Below, piece by piece: positions 14,256 through 22,474 of a DNA stretch of 58,800 nucleotides. The stretch is taken from positions 1 to 58,800 of the forward strand of contig CALXAH010000021.1 in assembly GCA_944386225.1 (NCBI GenBank), given 5' to 3'. The notes below the pieces were generated by a model. It ran no database searches and had not been told where the DNA came from. It worked only from the letters and a program-made list of their open reading frames with translations. Both the position numbers and the translations under genes were made by a program. Numbering within the stretch: the stretch's first letter is position 1; every line of letters starts with the position of its first letter. This stretch comes from an uncultured Gemmiger sp. (lineage in GTDB: Bacteria > Bacillota > Clostridia > Oscillospirales > Ruminococcaceae).

Positions 14256-16418
14256 TTACCCCGGCATGCTGGCCAGGACGGCCTGGGCGATGGCGCCGCC
14301 TTCGGCCCAGAGGGTGGTTTCGTCGGCGCAGGTTTCGTACTCGGCGGGCACGGTCATGAACCCGGTTTCCAGCAATACCGCCGGGCAGACCGCGCTGCGG
14401 GTCACATAATAATAATCCTGGAAACTGCCGCGCAGCGCCCGGCCGGTGACCCCGGTCATATAAGCGGTCAGGTTTTCCGCCAGCACGGCGCCCGAATCAA
14501 AGAAATAATAGGCCTCGGTACCGCCGGTCTGGTTCAGGTCGCTGGTCAGAGCGGCGCTGTTATGGTGCACCGCAATGAAGAAATCCGGCTTTTGCTGCCG
14601 CAGCATCTCCACCCGTTCGCCCAGGCTCAGGGCGGTATCGTCCTGCCGGGTAAAGACCACCGTGGCCCCCAGCTGCTCCAGCCGGGCGGCGGCGGTCTGG
14701 GCCAGCGCCAGGTTCAGATCCTTTTCCAGCGGCGCGCTCATGCCCGCCGCGCCCATGGCGCCGTTATCGCTGCCGCCATGGCCCGGATCCAGCAATACCG
14801 TCACCCCTGCCAGCGGCGCGTCGTCGGTTCCCCGGGCGGGGGCGTGCTGCAGATACACCTGTATCCCGTCGGCGGTATAATCCACCGTGTAGCCCCACAG
14901 CGGTTCGGCGGCGTCAAACTCCACCGTCAGGGCAAATCCCTGCCACTCGTCCCAGTCCGATACCGACACCGCTTTCGCAAACCCGCAGCTGCCGGCCACA
15001 TCCCCCTCCAGCGAGGCGGACAGAAACCGCAGGGTCAGGCCGGTTTCGGTCTGCTCCGCGTACCAGATCGGCGAGCCGCTGCCCGGCAGGGTCAGCACCA
15101 CGTCGCCGCTCTCCTGCTGGGCGGCGGTCAGGCCGGTGAAGGCCGCGGCATCCGCGTCCGCCACCAGCTCGCAGTCCTTGGCCAGCACGTAATCCCCGGT
15201 ATCCAGCTGATAGGCATAGGTATACTTGTTGCTGCGCACAAACCGCACGCTGTCGGCCACCCGGGCCATGCCGCCCGCGTAGGCGGTGGTCTGGATACTG
15301 CCGCTTACCGCCTTATCCGACAGCACGCTGGCCAGTGCTTCGGTGATCCGCACATATTCGCCCGTTTTGGCGGCGCGGCTGCCGTCGGAGGTAGGCTTGG
15401 CGCTGGTCCAGCTGGAACTGCGCCGGGTGATGGTCAGGGTGACCTCCCGGCCGCCCTGGCTGGCGGTGTATGTATTCTCGCCCGGTTCCGGCTCCACCAG
15501 CAGGCCCCAGACCCCCTGGGTGCCGTAGCGGGTGACCTCCCGGCCGTTGACGGTCAGGGTCTCGGCCTGGTCGCTGGTGCCCATCAGGAACACCGTATCG
15601 GTGTAGACCACCGCGTCCTGCTCGGGATAGCTGAACGCCAGTTCGCCGGACACCCCGCTGCTCAGCAGGGTCACCGGGCCGGCCTCGTCATCCCCGGCAC
15701 AGAAGGCCAGGGTCACGGCCATGCGGCCTTTTTCCTCCGGCAGCTGGCTCCAGCTGCCCAGCACCAGCCCCGCGCCGGTCTGCTGCCGGCGGGCCGCCGC
15801 CAGCACCGACGGGCTGTCGTCCCGGCGCAGCAGGGAAGTGCCGCCCTCGGCGGTATACACATCCACCGCGCCGGGGTTTTCCGGGTCGGCGGGGGTCAGG
15901 TAATAGACCAGCAGGTCATAAGTCTCGGCCAGGTCGGCGGCCCAGGCGGGCAGCTCGCTGCCGGGGGCCAGCGCCGCGCCGGTATCGTCCACCGCCAGCA
16001 GGCCCGCGCCCATGCCCCGGTCGGCGGCCTGCTTGATCAGCTCGGCCACCGGGTCCAGTTTGCGGAAAAAGCCGTCCGGCATGGCGGCGGCGGGGGCGGC
16101 GGTCAGTTCCTTGGTGTCAAACAGCGCCCCCTGCCCGGACAGGCCGCTGAACAAGACCGTATCGGCCCCGGCGGCGGACGCGGTATCCAGCGCGTCGGTG
16201 ACCGCCTGCCGCACGGCGGACGCATCGGACAGGCTGTTCAGGCTGTCGGCCCAGGCGTCGTCCAGCACCAGCGCGGTGGGGCGGGTCAGGGTCAGGGCGT
16301 TGCGGGACGAAGGCCGCAGCAGGCTGATTCCCAGGATCAGCAGGGCGGCCAAAGCCGCCAGGCAAAGAAAGCAGGCCAGCGCGGCGGGCAGCGCCGAGCG
16401 ACGGGTTCGGGTTTTCAT
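14256..16418 (-). CDS. N-acetylmuramoyl-L-alanine amidase, multidomain
   Basis: The 720-residue protein starts with an Arg-rich cytoplasmic tail and one membrane helix (about 11-34), so it is membrane-anchored and faces outward. Residues about 40-230 resemble a glycosyl-hydrolase-like domain (TALVLDDAWADSLN, then LAVDDTG), and a central beta-rich region follows. The C-terminal about 175 residues are an Amidase_3 domain with zinc ligands in LLDPGHGG, an EKDLN glutamate, IAVHHNSA and the catalytic Glu of LLETGFM. It should cleave the MurNAc-L-Ala bond of peptidoglycan. It lies alone, convergent to repeat L4. Confidence 0.9.
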   Translation of the reverse strand: MKTRTRRSALPAALACFLCLAALAALLILGISLLRPSSRNALTLTRPTALVLDDAWADSLNSLSDASAVRQAVTDALDTASAAGADTVLFSGLSGQGALFDTKELTAAPAAAMPDGFFRKLDPVAELIKQAADRGMGAGLLAVDDTGAALAPGSELPAWAADLAETYDLLVYYLTPADPENPGAVDVYTAEGGTSLLRRDDSPSVLAAARRQQTGAGLVLGSWSQLPEEKGRMAVTLAFCAGDDEAGPVTLLSSGVSGELAFSYPEQDAVVYTDTVFLMGTSDQAETLTVNGREVTRYGTQGVWGLLVEPEPGENTYTASQGGREVTLTITRRSSSWTSAKPTSDGSRAAKTGEYVRITEALASVLSDKAVSGSIQTTAYAGGMARVADSVRFVRSNKYTYAYQLDTGDYVLAKDCELVADADAAAFTGLTAAQQESGDVVLTLPGSGSPIWYAEQTETGLTLRFLSASLEGDVAGSCGFAKAVSVSDWDEWQGFALTVEFDAAEPLWGYTVDYTADGIQVYLQHAPARGTDDAPLAGVTVLLDPGHGGSDNGAMGAAGMSAPLEKDLNLALAQTAAARLEQLGATVVFTRQDDTALSLGERVEMLRQQKPDFFIAVHHNSAALTSDLNQTGGTEAYYFFDSGAVLAENLTAYMTGVTGRALRGSFQDYYYVTRSAVCPAVLLETGFMTVPAEYETCADETTLWAEGGAIAQAVLASMPG

Positions 16419-16661
16419 GAAACAGGTCCTCCTTGGGAAATCTCAGGTTCAGTATACCATAAATCTACGCCGGCAGACACCGGAACATTTCTCCACCGGG
16501 CGTTTGTATGCTATAATGGACCGCAAGCGGCCCATTATCTAAATTGCCCTTTTTCTCGCCCCTTGCGGGGCAACCGAAAAAGATGGCGAATTATACCATT
16601 CGCTGGCGCTCATGCTATAATAGTAAAGTATATGATTTTGTTTACCACAGGAGGCAGACCT

Positions 16662-17486
16662 ATGAAGATCCCCGCCCAAGGTTTTACCCACGCCGGCAAG
16701 TTCCACGCCGACGATGTTTTTTCCACCGCGCTGCTGCGGATCGTGCGCCCGGATATCCAGATCACCCGGGGCTTTGAGGTTCCGGAAAATTTTGACGGGA
16801 TTGTATACGATATCGGCGGCGGGATGTTTGACCATCATTTCGAGCCCCGGCCCATCCGGCCCAACGGGGTGCCCTACGCGGCGTTCGGGCTGCTGTGGCA
16901 GCTGCTGGGAACACAGCTGGTGGGGGCGAACCAGGCCCGGCTGATGGACGAGAATTTCATTCAGCCGCTGGATCTGAACGACAACACCGGCGAAAAAGAC
17001 AGCCTGGCCGACGCCATCGGGGCGTTCAATCCCCGCTGGGACGAGCCGGACCGGGGCGACGAGCCCTTCTGGGAAGCGGTGGCCGTGGCGCAGAATATTC
17101 TGGAAAAGCGGATCGGGGAAGCCCAGGCGGTGAACCGGGCGGACGATCTGGTACGGGACGCCTACGACCGGATGCAGGACGGCATCGTGATCCTGCCCTG
17201 CTACGCGCCCTGGAAAAACGCGCTGTACCGCACCGACGCGCTGTTTGTGGTATATCCCAGCCAGCGGGGCGGCTGGGCAGCCCAGGCGGTGACCGACCGG
17301 CGCACCAAAAAGAGCAAGATCCCGTTCCCGGCGGCCTGGGCCGGGCAGAACGGGGAGGACCTGGCCCAGCGCAGCGGCATTCCGGGGCTGCGGTTCTGCC
17401 ATGCCAGCCGGTTTATGGTGACCGGCGCGGAAAAGGCGGATGTGATCGAGGCCTGCCGCCGGGCGATGCGGGCGGCCAGACGATGA
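16662..17486 (+). CDS. MYG1-family protein (UPF0160)
   Basis: The start ATG at 16662 follows CAGGAGGCAGACCT; the frame is open far upstream but only as a shadow of the amidase gene. The 274-residue protein has HAGKFHADDVF at residues about 10-20, VYDIGGGMFDHH, and later PCYAPWKNAL, the signature of MYG1 proteins. The family is related to DHH phosphoesterases, and the eukaryotic member is reported as a 3-prime RNA exonuclease. The bacterial role is unclear. A TATAAT at 16615-16620 is a probable -10 box. It overlaps the next gene by ATGA. Confidence 0.88.
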   Translation: MKIPAQGFTHAGKFHADDVFSTALLRIVRPDIQITRGFEVPENFDGIVYDIGGGMFDHHFEPRPIRPNGVPYAAFGLLWQLLGTQLVGANQARLMDENFIQPLDLNDNTGEKDSLADAIGAFNPRWDEPDRGDEPFWEAVAVAQNILEKRIGEAQAVNRADDLVRDAYDRMQDGIVILPCYAPWKNALYRTDALFVVYPSQRGGWAAQAVTDRRTKKSKIPFPAAWAGQNGEDLAQRSGIPGLRFCHASRFMVTGAEKADVIEACRRAMRAARR

Positions 17487-18169
17487 ATCCGGCGCGGGAA
17501 ATTCTGGACAACGGCACGGTGGTATGCACCGCGCCGCCCCACCGGATCGGTACCGACGGGCTGCTGCTGGCCCGGTTCTGCGGGCCGCGGCGGGCCGAGC
17601 GGGCGGCGGATCTGGGCAGCGGGTGCGGGATCATTGCGCTGGCCTGGCACGACGCCGGGCACCGGGGGCCCTGCGCGGCGGTGGAGCTGAACGGCGCGGC
17701 GCACAGCTTGCTGGCGCAGGCGCTGGCCCAGCAGCCCGAAGCGGCGGCGCATATCCGGGCGGTGCTGGGGGATCTGCGGCAGTTTGGCGCCGGGGAGGCC
17801 CCGGCCTTTGATCTGGTGGCCTGCAACCCGCCCTATTTCACGGCGGGACGGCCCAGCCCCGACCCACAGCGGGCGGCGGCCCGGCACGAGGAAACGGCGG
17901 CCTTCACCGACGTGGCGGACTGCGCCGGGCGGCTGCTGCGGGACGGGGGAAAGTTTGCGTTCTGCCTGCCGCCGGACCGGCTGGCCCAGGCCTTTGCGGC
18001 CCTGGCGGCGGCCCGGCTGGAGCCGAAACGGCTGCAGTTTGTGAAGAAGGAGCCGGCGCGCGCCCCCTGGCTGTTTTTGTGCGAAGCCCAGAAAAACCGC
18101 CGCCCCGGCCTGCGGGTGGAGCCCGACCTGTGTCTGCAGGCAGGGATACCGTACGGGACGGGGAGATAA
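17483..18169 (+). CDS. tRNA1(Val) (adenine37-N6)-methyltransferase-like
   Basis: The ATG at 17483 overlaps the MYG1 stop. The 228-residue Rossmann methyltransferase has motif I DLGSGCGI (about 41-48) and the N6-adenine/N5-glutamine catalytic motif NPPYF (about 115-119). The N-terminal GTDGLLLARF segment is typical of TrmN6/YabB. Such enzymes methylate A37 of tRNA-Val using S-adenosylmethionine. Substrate assignment is by family; another N6-adenine target is possible. Repeat L5 begins directly after the stop. Confidence 0.85.
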   Translation: MNPAREILDNGTVVCTAPPHRIGTDGLLLARFCGPRRAERAADLGSGCGIIALAWHDAGHRGPCAAVELNGAAHSLLAQALAQQPEAAAHIRAVLGDLRQFGAGEAPAFDLVACNPPYFTAGRPSPDPQRAAARHEETAAFTDVADCAGRLLRDGGKFAFCLPPDRLAQAFAALAAARLEPKRLQFVKKEPARAPWLFLCEAQKNRRPGLRVEPDLCLQAGIPYGTGR

Positions 18170-18258
18170 TTGCCAATATGGGGGGATAGAACCTATCCCC
18201 CCGGCGCTGCGGGCGCAACCACAATGCGCCCGCAGCCCCCGTTGTCCCCCCAGATTGG
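18170..18258. repeat. modular palindromic repeat, copy L5 (compound)
   Basis: m1 left (18178-18202, ATGGGGGGATAG and CTATCCCCCC) is followed by a hairpin CTGCGGGCGCA (18207-18217) with 18225-18235, and by a right half-arm TCCCCCCAGATTGGCA (18244-18259). The outer arms (GCCAATATGGGGGGA and its near-complement) can also pair across the insert, so the m4-type hairpin again sits within an m1 loop. The remaining gap up to 18460 holds an AAAGCACCCTG hairpin and a short AT-rich stretch with ATGCGTGTAAAATATA, a word that recurs before gyrB. Confidence 0.75.
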
Positions 18259-18271
18259 CAATACAAAAGGA

Positions 18272-18306
18272 AAAGCACCCTGCGCTTGCGGTTCACAGGG
18301 TGCTTT
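18272..18306 (+). terminator. terminator-like hairpin after repeat L5
   Basis: AAAGCACCCTG (18272-18282) pairs perfectly with CAGGGTGCTTT (18296-18306). The T-run is short, so termination may be weak. Confidence 0.6.
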
Positions 18307-18460
18307 CTTGGGGTATCGCTTTGGTGTGAGGAGGAATCATGTACAGGGCGGCGGTTGCGGCTCCGCCGTTCCTGTGACTATAGTATATCCATAAGATGCG
18401 TGTAAAATATAGCGGGGCTGTGAACAAATTGTAAATTGTGCAAATTTTCCAGGATGCACA

Positions 18461-18495
18461 AAACTGCCCGGGCCTGTTTCCGGTCCGGGCAGTTT
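18461..18495 (-). terminator. terminator of the NERD-protein gene
   Basis: AAACTGCCCGG (18461-18471) pairs with CCGGGCAGTTT (18485-18495), 12 bases downstream of the minus-strand stop codon. Short T-runs are present on both sides. Confidence 0.65.
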
Positions 18496-18506
18496 CCGTT
18501 TTTTGT

Positions 18507-19151
18507 TCAGCGCTGTTCCACCTGCACCACGGCCTGACGCAGCAGTTCGGCGGTTTTTTCCACGTCCACCTTTTTGTCCTGGTCAAACCGGCTGGTGTTC
18601 AGGTACCGGCTCAGGGTCTTGGGGGTATGGAACGGGGTGCTGCGGGGCAGGGCCAGCTCCTGGTTCTTGCCGCCGGTGCAGACCAGCACCGTTTCCACCG
18701 GGGTATTGCGCAGGCCCCCATTGATCAGCACTTCCCGCAGGATACGGGCATCCCGGGCGTTGCGGTCCAGCGGGTTTTCAAACTCGTACCGCTTGTCGCC
18801 CTTGGTCTGCACCCAGGCAGCCTCCTTTTCGCCGCCGAAGATCCGGCCGCTGTACCCCATGCAGCGAACGCCCAGCACGCCGAAATAGCCTACCAGCACG
18901 CAGTCAAACTCGGCCAGCTTGCCGTCCTTGGCCCAGCGGGCGGGCACCACCACCTGAAAATCGTTCAGGCGGGCGTACCGGCGTACCCGGGCCACCACAT
19001 CGGCCGCGCCGTTCTTTTCGTCGGCGCCCACGCCGCCCTTGGCAACCTTTTCGCCGCCGGAATTGCTGCGGGTGGTAAAATACACCACCAGCGCGGCGGC
19101 GATCGCCATTACCGCCACCACCACAATCGTGTAGATCATCTGTTCGTTCAT
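18507..19151 (-). CDS. membrane-anchored NERD-domain protein
   Basis: The 214-residue protein has one N-terminal membrane helix (about 6-25) and then a NERD (nuclease-related) domain. The domain shows FDCVLVGYFGVLGVRCMGYSG, WVQTK and the segment ENPLDRNARDARILREVL, which matches the NP-x-x-Q core only loosely. NERD proteins are thought to have a nuclease-like fold, but activity is generally untested. It is the last of the minus-strand genes before repeat L5, and a GGGG-rich upstream region precedes it. No operon partner is evident. Confidence 0.75.
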   Translation of the reverse strand: MNEQMIYTIVVVAVMAIAAALVVYFTTRSNSGGEKVAKGGVGADEKNGAADVVARVRRYARLNDFQVVVPARWAKDGKLAEFDCVLVGYFGVLGVRCMGYSGRIFGGEKEAAWVQTKGDKRYEFENPLDRNARDARILREVLINGGLRNTPVETVLVCTGGKNQELALPRSTPFHTPKTLSRYLNTSRFDQDKKVDVEKTAELLRQAVVQVEQR

Positions 19152-19261
19152 AGGGGGTCAACCTCCGGTCCCTGCGGGCGCGGACACGCCCGGTATTTGT
19201 CAGTTAAACAATAGTATAGCACGGTTTGCCCCGCCAAACAAGGCGGGCCGGCCCCCTTTGC

Positions 19262-19295
19262 AAAAAACCCGCAGGGGCCGTGGCCCCTGCGGGTT
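19262..19295 (-). terminator. intrinsic terminator of the ilvE-PH unit
   Basis: A perfect 14-bp stem (AACCCGCAGGGGCC and complement, 19266-19279 with 19282-19295) with a T-run on the minus strand, just after the PH-domain gene. Confidence 0.9.
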
Positions 19296-19307
19296 GCGGA
19301 TTCTTGG

Positions 19308-19787
19308 TCAGTCGCCGGCCACCTCGTCGCCGGGATTGTCCAGCACGCCGTCGTCGTCCAGGTCATCCGGCAGGCCGTCCTCGCCCTCGTCGGGCGCGCC
19401 CATCAGCTCGGTGGAGCGGATGCGGTTCTTGCGCCGGGCCTCTTCCACGCACTGGCTCAGCGCCGCCTTGACCTTATCCGGGTTCTTCACATGGCGCAGA
19501 TGCAGATGCGGCACGCTCAGGTCGCTGGAATCCACGCACAGGGTTCCCACCCCGAACAGCCGGTCCAGCAGGCTCTGGCTCAAACTTACGTCCCGCACCC
19601 GGTACAGCAGCACCTCTTCCTCCCGCAGGTTCAGCAGGCCGGTGTTCAGCAGCAGCTTGCGGGCGGTGAGGGTGTAGCGGGTAAAGCTGATGGGCAGGCC
19701 CAGGATACGCTTGCGGTCGGTCCACAGGGGGGGATCCTGCTCCAGCTCCATTGCAAATTCTCCGCTTTTCAGACGTGTCTTGGCCAT
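19308..19787 (-). CDS. bacterial PH-domain (YdbT/DUF304-like) protein
   Basis: The start ATG at 19787 is preceded by AAGGAGG with eight-base spacing. The 159-residue protein holds a single bPH2 domain at about 25-110 (ILGLPISFTRYTLTARKLLL, then LYRVRDVSLSQSLLDRLFGVGTL, the usual sequence of these beta-sandwiches), followed by an acidic, disordered tail rich in Asp, Glu and Gly. No membrane helix is present. The function of these domains is unknown. It lies 27 bases after ilvE and probably shares its transcript. Confidence 0.8.
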   Translation of the reverse strand: MAKTRLKSGEFAMELEQDPPLWTDRKRILGLPISFTRYTLTARKLLLNTGLLNLREEEVLLYRVRDVSLSQSLLDRLFGVGTLCVDSSDLSVPHLHLRHVKNPDKVKAALSQCVEEARRKNRIRSTELMGAPDEGEDGLPDDLDDDGVLDNPGDEVAGD

Positions 19788-19814
19788 GGGAAGTACCTCC
19801 TTGTTGTTCCGGGT

Positions 19815-20882
19815 TTATACCCGCACGGTCCAGCCGCGCTCGTCGGGCAGGCGGCCCCACTGGATGCCGGTCAGGGTATCGTACAGCTTCTGGGTGACGG
19901 GGCCGGTCTGGCCGTCGGCCACCTGTTCGGTGTCGCCGTCCAGCATCAGGCTGCCCACCGGGCTGATCACCGCGGCGGTGCCGGTGCCGAACACCTCTTC
20001 CAGCCGGCCGTCCTTGGCGGCGGCCATCACGTCGGCGATGGGCAGGCGGCCCTCGTGCACGGTGTAGCCCCACTCTTTCAGCAGCTCGATGCAGCTCATG
20101 CGGGTGATGCCGGGCAGCACGGTGCCCACGGTGGCGGCGGTGTAGATCTCGCCGTCGATCTTGAAGAAGATGTTCATGCTGCCCACTTCTTCCACGTACT
20201 TGCGCTCCACGCCGTCCAGCCACAGCACCTGGCTGTAGCCCAGCTTGTGGGCCTTTTCGCCGGCGATGATGCTGGCCGCGTAGTTGCCGCCGCACTTGAT
20301 GTAGCCGGTGCCGCCGGGAGTGGCGCGGACGTACTCGTCCTCCACGTAGATCTTGACCGGGGCCATGCCCTCCTCATAATACGCGCCGGAGGGCGAGCAG
20401 ATGATGGCAAACAGATACTTGCTGCTGGCCTTGACACCCAGCACCGCCTCGGTGGCGATGGTGAAGGGGCGGATGTACAGGCTGGTATCCGGGGCGCTGG
20501 GCACCCAGTCCTCATCCACCTTGACCAGCGCCTTGACCGCCTGCACGAAATCCTCCACCGGGATGCGGGGGATGCACAGCCGGTCATGGGTGGACTGCAT
20601 ACGCTCGGCGTTCTTTTCCGGGCGGAACAGCTGCACATGGCCGTCGTCGCAGCGGTAGGCCTTCATGCCCTCGAAGCACTCCTGCGCGTAGTGGAACACC
20701 AGCGCGGAGGGGTCCAGGGTCAGCGGCGCGTAGGGCACAATGCGGGCGTCGTGCCAGCCCTGCCCGGCGTCATAGTCCATCAGGAACATATGATCGGTGA
20801 AAATGGAACCAAAACCCAGCTTGGTCTCGTCCTGGGGACGGGCCTTGGGCTGTGTGGTTCGGGTGATCCGGATATCCAACAT
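19815..20882 (-). CDS. ilvE: branched-chain amino-acid aminotransferase
   Basis: The 355-residue protein is a class IV PLP aminotransferase. The catalytic Lys is about residue 196 in GYIKCGGNYAAS. The substrate-loop motif YIRPF, the PLP-phosphate region GTVLPGITR and the late GTGTAAVISPVG motif are all present. It interconverts Leu, Ile and Val with their 2-oxo acids using glutamate/2-oxoglutarate. It is of the longer BCAT type (about 355 residues). No T-box or leader peptide is seen; a plain promoter lies about 75 bases upstream. Confidence 0.94.
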   Translation of the reverse strand: MLDIRITRTTQPKARPQDETKLGFGSIFTDHMFLMDYDAGQGWHDARIVPYAPLTLDPSALVFHYAQECFEGMKAYRCDDGHVQLFRPEKNAERMQSTHDRLCIPRIPVEDFVQAVKALVKVDEDWVPSAPDTSLYIRPFTIATEAVLGVKASSKYLFAIICSPSGAYYEEGMAPVKIYVEDEYVRATPGGTGYIKCGGNYAASIIAGEKAHKLGYSQVLWLDGVERKYVEEVGSMNIFFKIDGEIYTAATVGTVLPGITRMSCIELLKEWGYTVHEGRLPIADVMAAAKDGRLEEVFGTGTAAVISPVGSLMLDGDTEQVADGQTGPVTQKLYDTLTGIQWGRLPDERGWTVRV

Positions 20883-20950
20883 GATACTTTCCCTCTTTCT
20901 GCATCTCCGGGGGCGGGGGCCTGCTGGCGGCCGCGGCCGGCATTTTCTTT

Positions 20951-20979
20951 ATTATAGTAAACTGTGCGGACAAGAACAA
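20951..20979 (-). promoter_or_regulatory. sigma-A promoter of ilvE
   Basis: On the minus strand TTGTTC, 17 bases, TATAAT (complement at 20951-20956). Confidence 0.7.
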
Positions 20980-21010
20980 GAGGGGGACGGCGATTTTCCC
21001 GGGAAAAAGT

Positions 21011-21043
21011 AAAAATCCCGGATGCAATGCATCCGGGATTTTT
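21011..21043 (-). terminator. terminator after tRNA-Arg
   Basis: AAAAATCCCGGATGC and GCATCCGGGATTTTT are perfectly inverted around three bases, immediately 3-prime of the tRNA. Confidence 0.9.
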
Positions 21044-21119
21044 GGTGCGCTGGAAGGGATTCGAACCCCTGACCTTCTGGTTCGTAGCCAGACACTCTAT
21101 CCAACTGAGCTACCAGCGC
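21043..21119 (-). tRNA. tRNA-Arg (anticodon ACG)
   Basis: A 77-base cloverleaf: acceptor GCGCTGG pairs with CCAGCGC, D-loop AGCTCAGTTGGATAGAG, anticodon loop CTACGAA (ACG), T-arm GGTTCGAATCC and an encoded CCA end. The ACG anticodon (A34 becomes inosine) reads CGU, CGC and CGA. Confidence 0.96.
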
Positions 21120-21210
21120 ATCTTTGAGTGCAAGAGATATGATAGCACAGTTGCCGGCGAATGTCAACGATTTTTTTGATTTATTTTCAAATTTCTTTTC
21201 GGCGGGGAAG

Positions 21211-21242
21211 TTTTCCACATCCGCGGCGCGGATTGTGGAAAA
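21211..21242. promoter_or_regulatory. paired inverted DnaA-box-like sites (pair 1)
   Basis: TTTTCCACA (21211-21219) and TGTGGAAAA (21234-21242) are separated by 14 bases. The pair lies nine bases after the birA stop codon. The spacer TCCGCGGCGCGGAT is itself partly palindromic, so it may also fold as a terminator. Confidence 0.55.
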
Positions 21243-21251
21243 CTTTGCGGC

Positions 21252-21983
21252 TTACACCCGGCCATAGATGCCCTTTACGCTTACGTCGCCGGTGAAAACC
21301 AGGCGGCGGCCGTCGGGGGTATCCACCACCAGGCGGCCCTCGTCGTCGATGTCCCGGGCGATGCCGGTGCCGCCCTCAAACCAGACCTGCCGGCCCAGGT
21401 TGACGCAGCGGGCCCGGTACTGTTCCATAAAGGGGGCGATGCCCCGGGCGGCAAACTCCTCCCGCAGGGGGGCAAAGCCGTTTTCCAGGATATCCCGGGC
21501 CAGGCGGGCGGGGTCGGTCTGCTCGTCCACCGCGGCCCCGGCGGTGCGCAGGCTGACCGCGTGGGGCAGGTTCATCCGGTCAAAATAGCTCTGGGTCTGG
21601 CACAGGTTGATCCCGGTGCCGGACAGCCAGCCGCCGGGCACCCCTTCGCAGAGGGTGCCGCTGAGTTTTTTGCCGCCGATCAGGATATCGTTGGGCCATT
21701 TGACCTGGCAGCTTACGCCGTACACCGCTTCCAGCCGGGCGGCCAGCACCAGCCCGGTGAGCAGCGGCAGACCGGCCGGGTCGGCCAGGGGCGGGGCAAA
21801 GGCCACCGTCACGCAGAGCTGGCCGCCGTCCTCCACGCCCTGCCAGGCCCGGCCCAGGCGGCCCCGCCCGGCGGTCTGGCAGGTGGTGTATACCGCCCCG
21901 AAGGGGGCCAGTTCGTTCATGTGATCCCGCGCCCAGGTGTTGGTGCTGTCCACCCGGGGCAGGTATACCAGCGGGGCGCTCAT
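21252..21983 (-). CDS. birA: biotin-[acetyl-CoA-carboxylase] ligase
   Basis: The ATG at 21983 overlaps the stop of the upstream gene as ATGA. The 243-residue protein is a BPL/LplA-type ligase with the biotinoyl-AMP loop TAGRGRLGRAW, KWPNDIL, and a C-terminal SH3-like domain (DDEGRLVVDTPDGRRLVFTG). It lacks the N-terminal DNA-binding helix-turn-helix of E. coli BirA, so it is a class I, non-regulatory enzyme. It attaches biotin to carboxyl-carrier proteins. It is the last gene of the rsmI-phosphodiesterase-birA operon. Confidence 0.92.
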   Translation of the reverse strand: MSAPLVYLPRVDSTNTWARDHMNELAPFGAVYTTCQTAGRGRLGRAWQGVEDGGQLCVTVAFAPPLADPAGLPLLTGLVLAARLEAVYGVSCQVKWPNDILIGGKKLSGTLCEGVPGGWLSGTGINLCQTQSYFDRMNLPHAVSLRTAGAAVDEQTDPARLARDILENGFAPLREEFAARGIAPFMEQYRARCVNLGRQVWFEGGTGIARDIDDEGRLVVDTPDGRRLVFTGDVSVKGIYGRV

Positions 21984-22474
21984 TCCCACAGTGCCGGAAC
22001 CTTTTCGTGCCGGCACTCCACGATTTTGCCCTGATCCAGCAGGATCACGCCGTAGGTGGCCTGGCCCCGCCAGGGACGGCCCACGCTGCCCGGGTTGAAC
22101 AGGGTGACACCCTCCGATTCTTCGCAGAAGGGGATATGGGTATGGCCGAACAGGGCCAGCTGGACGCCCCGGCTGCGGGCGGCGTACCAGAGCCGTTCCT
22201 CGCCGCTTTTGACCCCGTACAGGTGGCCGTGGGTATACAGCAGGTTGACCCCGTCAAAGGCGGTCACGGCCTCGGCGGGTTCCAGCGCGCCCAGATCGCA
22301 GTTGCCGGCCACGGCGTAGACCCACAGGCCGGGGAAGGGGGCGCAGGCGGGTTCCAGATCCCGCAGGCCGTCCCCCAGAAAGAACAGGGCCCGGGCGTCC
22401 TGCTCCTTATCCAGCACCCGCTGCAGCGCCATGGCGCTGCCGTGGCTGTCCGATGCGACGATCAGTTTGGTCAT
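21980..22474 (-). CDS. YfcE/MJ0936-family metallophosphodiesterase
   Basis: The 164-residue protein has the calcineurin-like metal motifs SDSHG (8-12), GDGLRD, GNCD, THGH and GHTH, in the usual spacing of YfcE/YsnB. These small phosphodiesterases hydrolyse artificial diesters and the physiological substrate is not known. It overlaps rsmI upstream and birA downstream by four bases each, so the three genes form one tightly coupled operon. Confidence 0.9.
   Translation of the reverse strand: MTKLIVASDSHGSAMALQRVLDKEQDARALFFLGDGLRDLEPACAPFPGLWVYAVAGNCDLGALEPAEAVTAFDGVNLLYTHGHLYGVKSGEERLWYAARSRGVQLALFGHTHIPFCEESEGVTLFNPGSVGRPWRGQATYGVILLDQGKIVECRHEKVPALWE

Noticed and set aside
14562-16661. The 700-codon upstream extension of the MYG1-like gene
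   Set aside because: It is opposite the amidase gene and of biased composition. The real start at 16662 has a good ribosome site.
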